Source of the DNA: a bacterium
GTDB taxonomy: Bacteria; Spirochaetota; JAHITG01
Reading direction: 5' to 3'
NCBI GenBank assembly: GCA_028711675.1
Contig: JAQTRT010000041.1
Span: 1 to 14,852 of the forward strand
DNA: 14,852 bases
This document shows, piece after piece, positions 14,688 through 14,852 of the stretch. Under the pieces are notes generated by a model that did no database searches, was not told the origin of the DNA, and worked only from the letters and a program-made list of their open reading frames with translations. The position numbers and the translations under genes are program-made. Positions within the stretch are counted from its first letter, which is position 1, and each line of letters starts with the position of its first letter.

Positions 14688-14852
14688 TTATTTTTTAATG
14701 ATGCTCTGATAAAAGGTAACGAACCGGTTTAAATGGATGTTCAATATGTCTATGCCCTTGACATTATTATCCAGGATAAAGAAACGCATAGGCCAGGTCT
14801 CTGTCAGATACTGTTCACCGCGTGCGTCCAGAAGAGTCTCAATATCATCATC
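14688..14852 (-). CDS. C-terminal end of an unrecognised protein, truncated by the window edge
   Basis: The minus-strand frame is open from the window edge for 54 codons to a TAA at 14690-14688, reading DDDIETLLDARGEQYLTETW and then MRFFILDNNVKGIDILNIHL before ending FYQSIIKK. The composition is normal for a soluble protein and the following gene, dGTPase-like, starts 53 bases further on in the same direction. I do not recognise the family from this tail and assign no function. It is called mainly because the frame stays open and has plausible protein-like composition. Confidence 0.6.
   Translation of the reverse strand, partial: DDDIETLLDARGEQYLTETWPMRFFILDNNVKGIDILNIHLNRFVTFYQSIIKK

Overview
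The window is a gene-dense stretch of a bacterial chromosome with no rRNA, tRNA, CRISPR array or insertion sequence that I can see, and no gene-free gap over 300 bases. The chief clue to the host is an A/V-type rotary ATPase operon of bacterial style, joined to ordinary bacterial housekeeping genes (ruvB, rsmA/ksgA, comEC, a PTS EIIA). This fits an anaerobic or fermentative lineage that uses V-type ATPases, for example spirochaetes or one of several candidate phyla. The sequence alone does not settle the phylum. Most genes have Shine-Dalgarno sequences and are tightly packed.

Left part (1-4072, plus strand): the 3' part of a glycerophosphodiester phosphodiesterase gene, then comEC (DNA uptake channel) and, 2 bases after it, rsmA/ksgA (16S rRNA dimethyltransferase). 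The ComEC C-terminal metallo-beta-lactamase-like domain has lost its metal-binding motif. A nested inverted repeat lies between the phosphodiesterase and comEC.

Middle part (13074 down to 4113, minus strand): eleven closely spaced genes that look like one transcription unit. In transcription order they are a 517-residue protein of unknown function, V-ATPase subunits K, F, E, A, B and D, a UspA-fold protein lacking the usual ATP-binding glycines, a PTS EIIA (PtsN-like) protein, ruvB, and a DUF2905 membrane protein gene. The DUF2905 frame is broken at a run of seven T's that matches a -1 slippery sequence. A good sigma70-like promoter sits just upstream of the first gene. The membrane stator subunit I and the connector subunit C are absent from this locus, and the unknown 517-residue gene occupies the place where such genes often stand.

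Right part (13351-14852): a lone HicB-like small protein on the plus strand, abutting end to end with a convergent dGTPase-like HD phosphohydrolase gene, followed by the C-terminal end of an unrecognised minus-strand protein cut by the window edge.

Most genes here are conserved housekeeping functions. The unusual points are the incomplete ATPase operon with its unknown leading gene, the ion/energy-signalling pair (UspA-like plus EIIA) attached to the ATPase, the slippery-site frameshift in the DUF2905 gene, and the inactivated ComEC nuclease-like domain.
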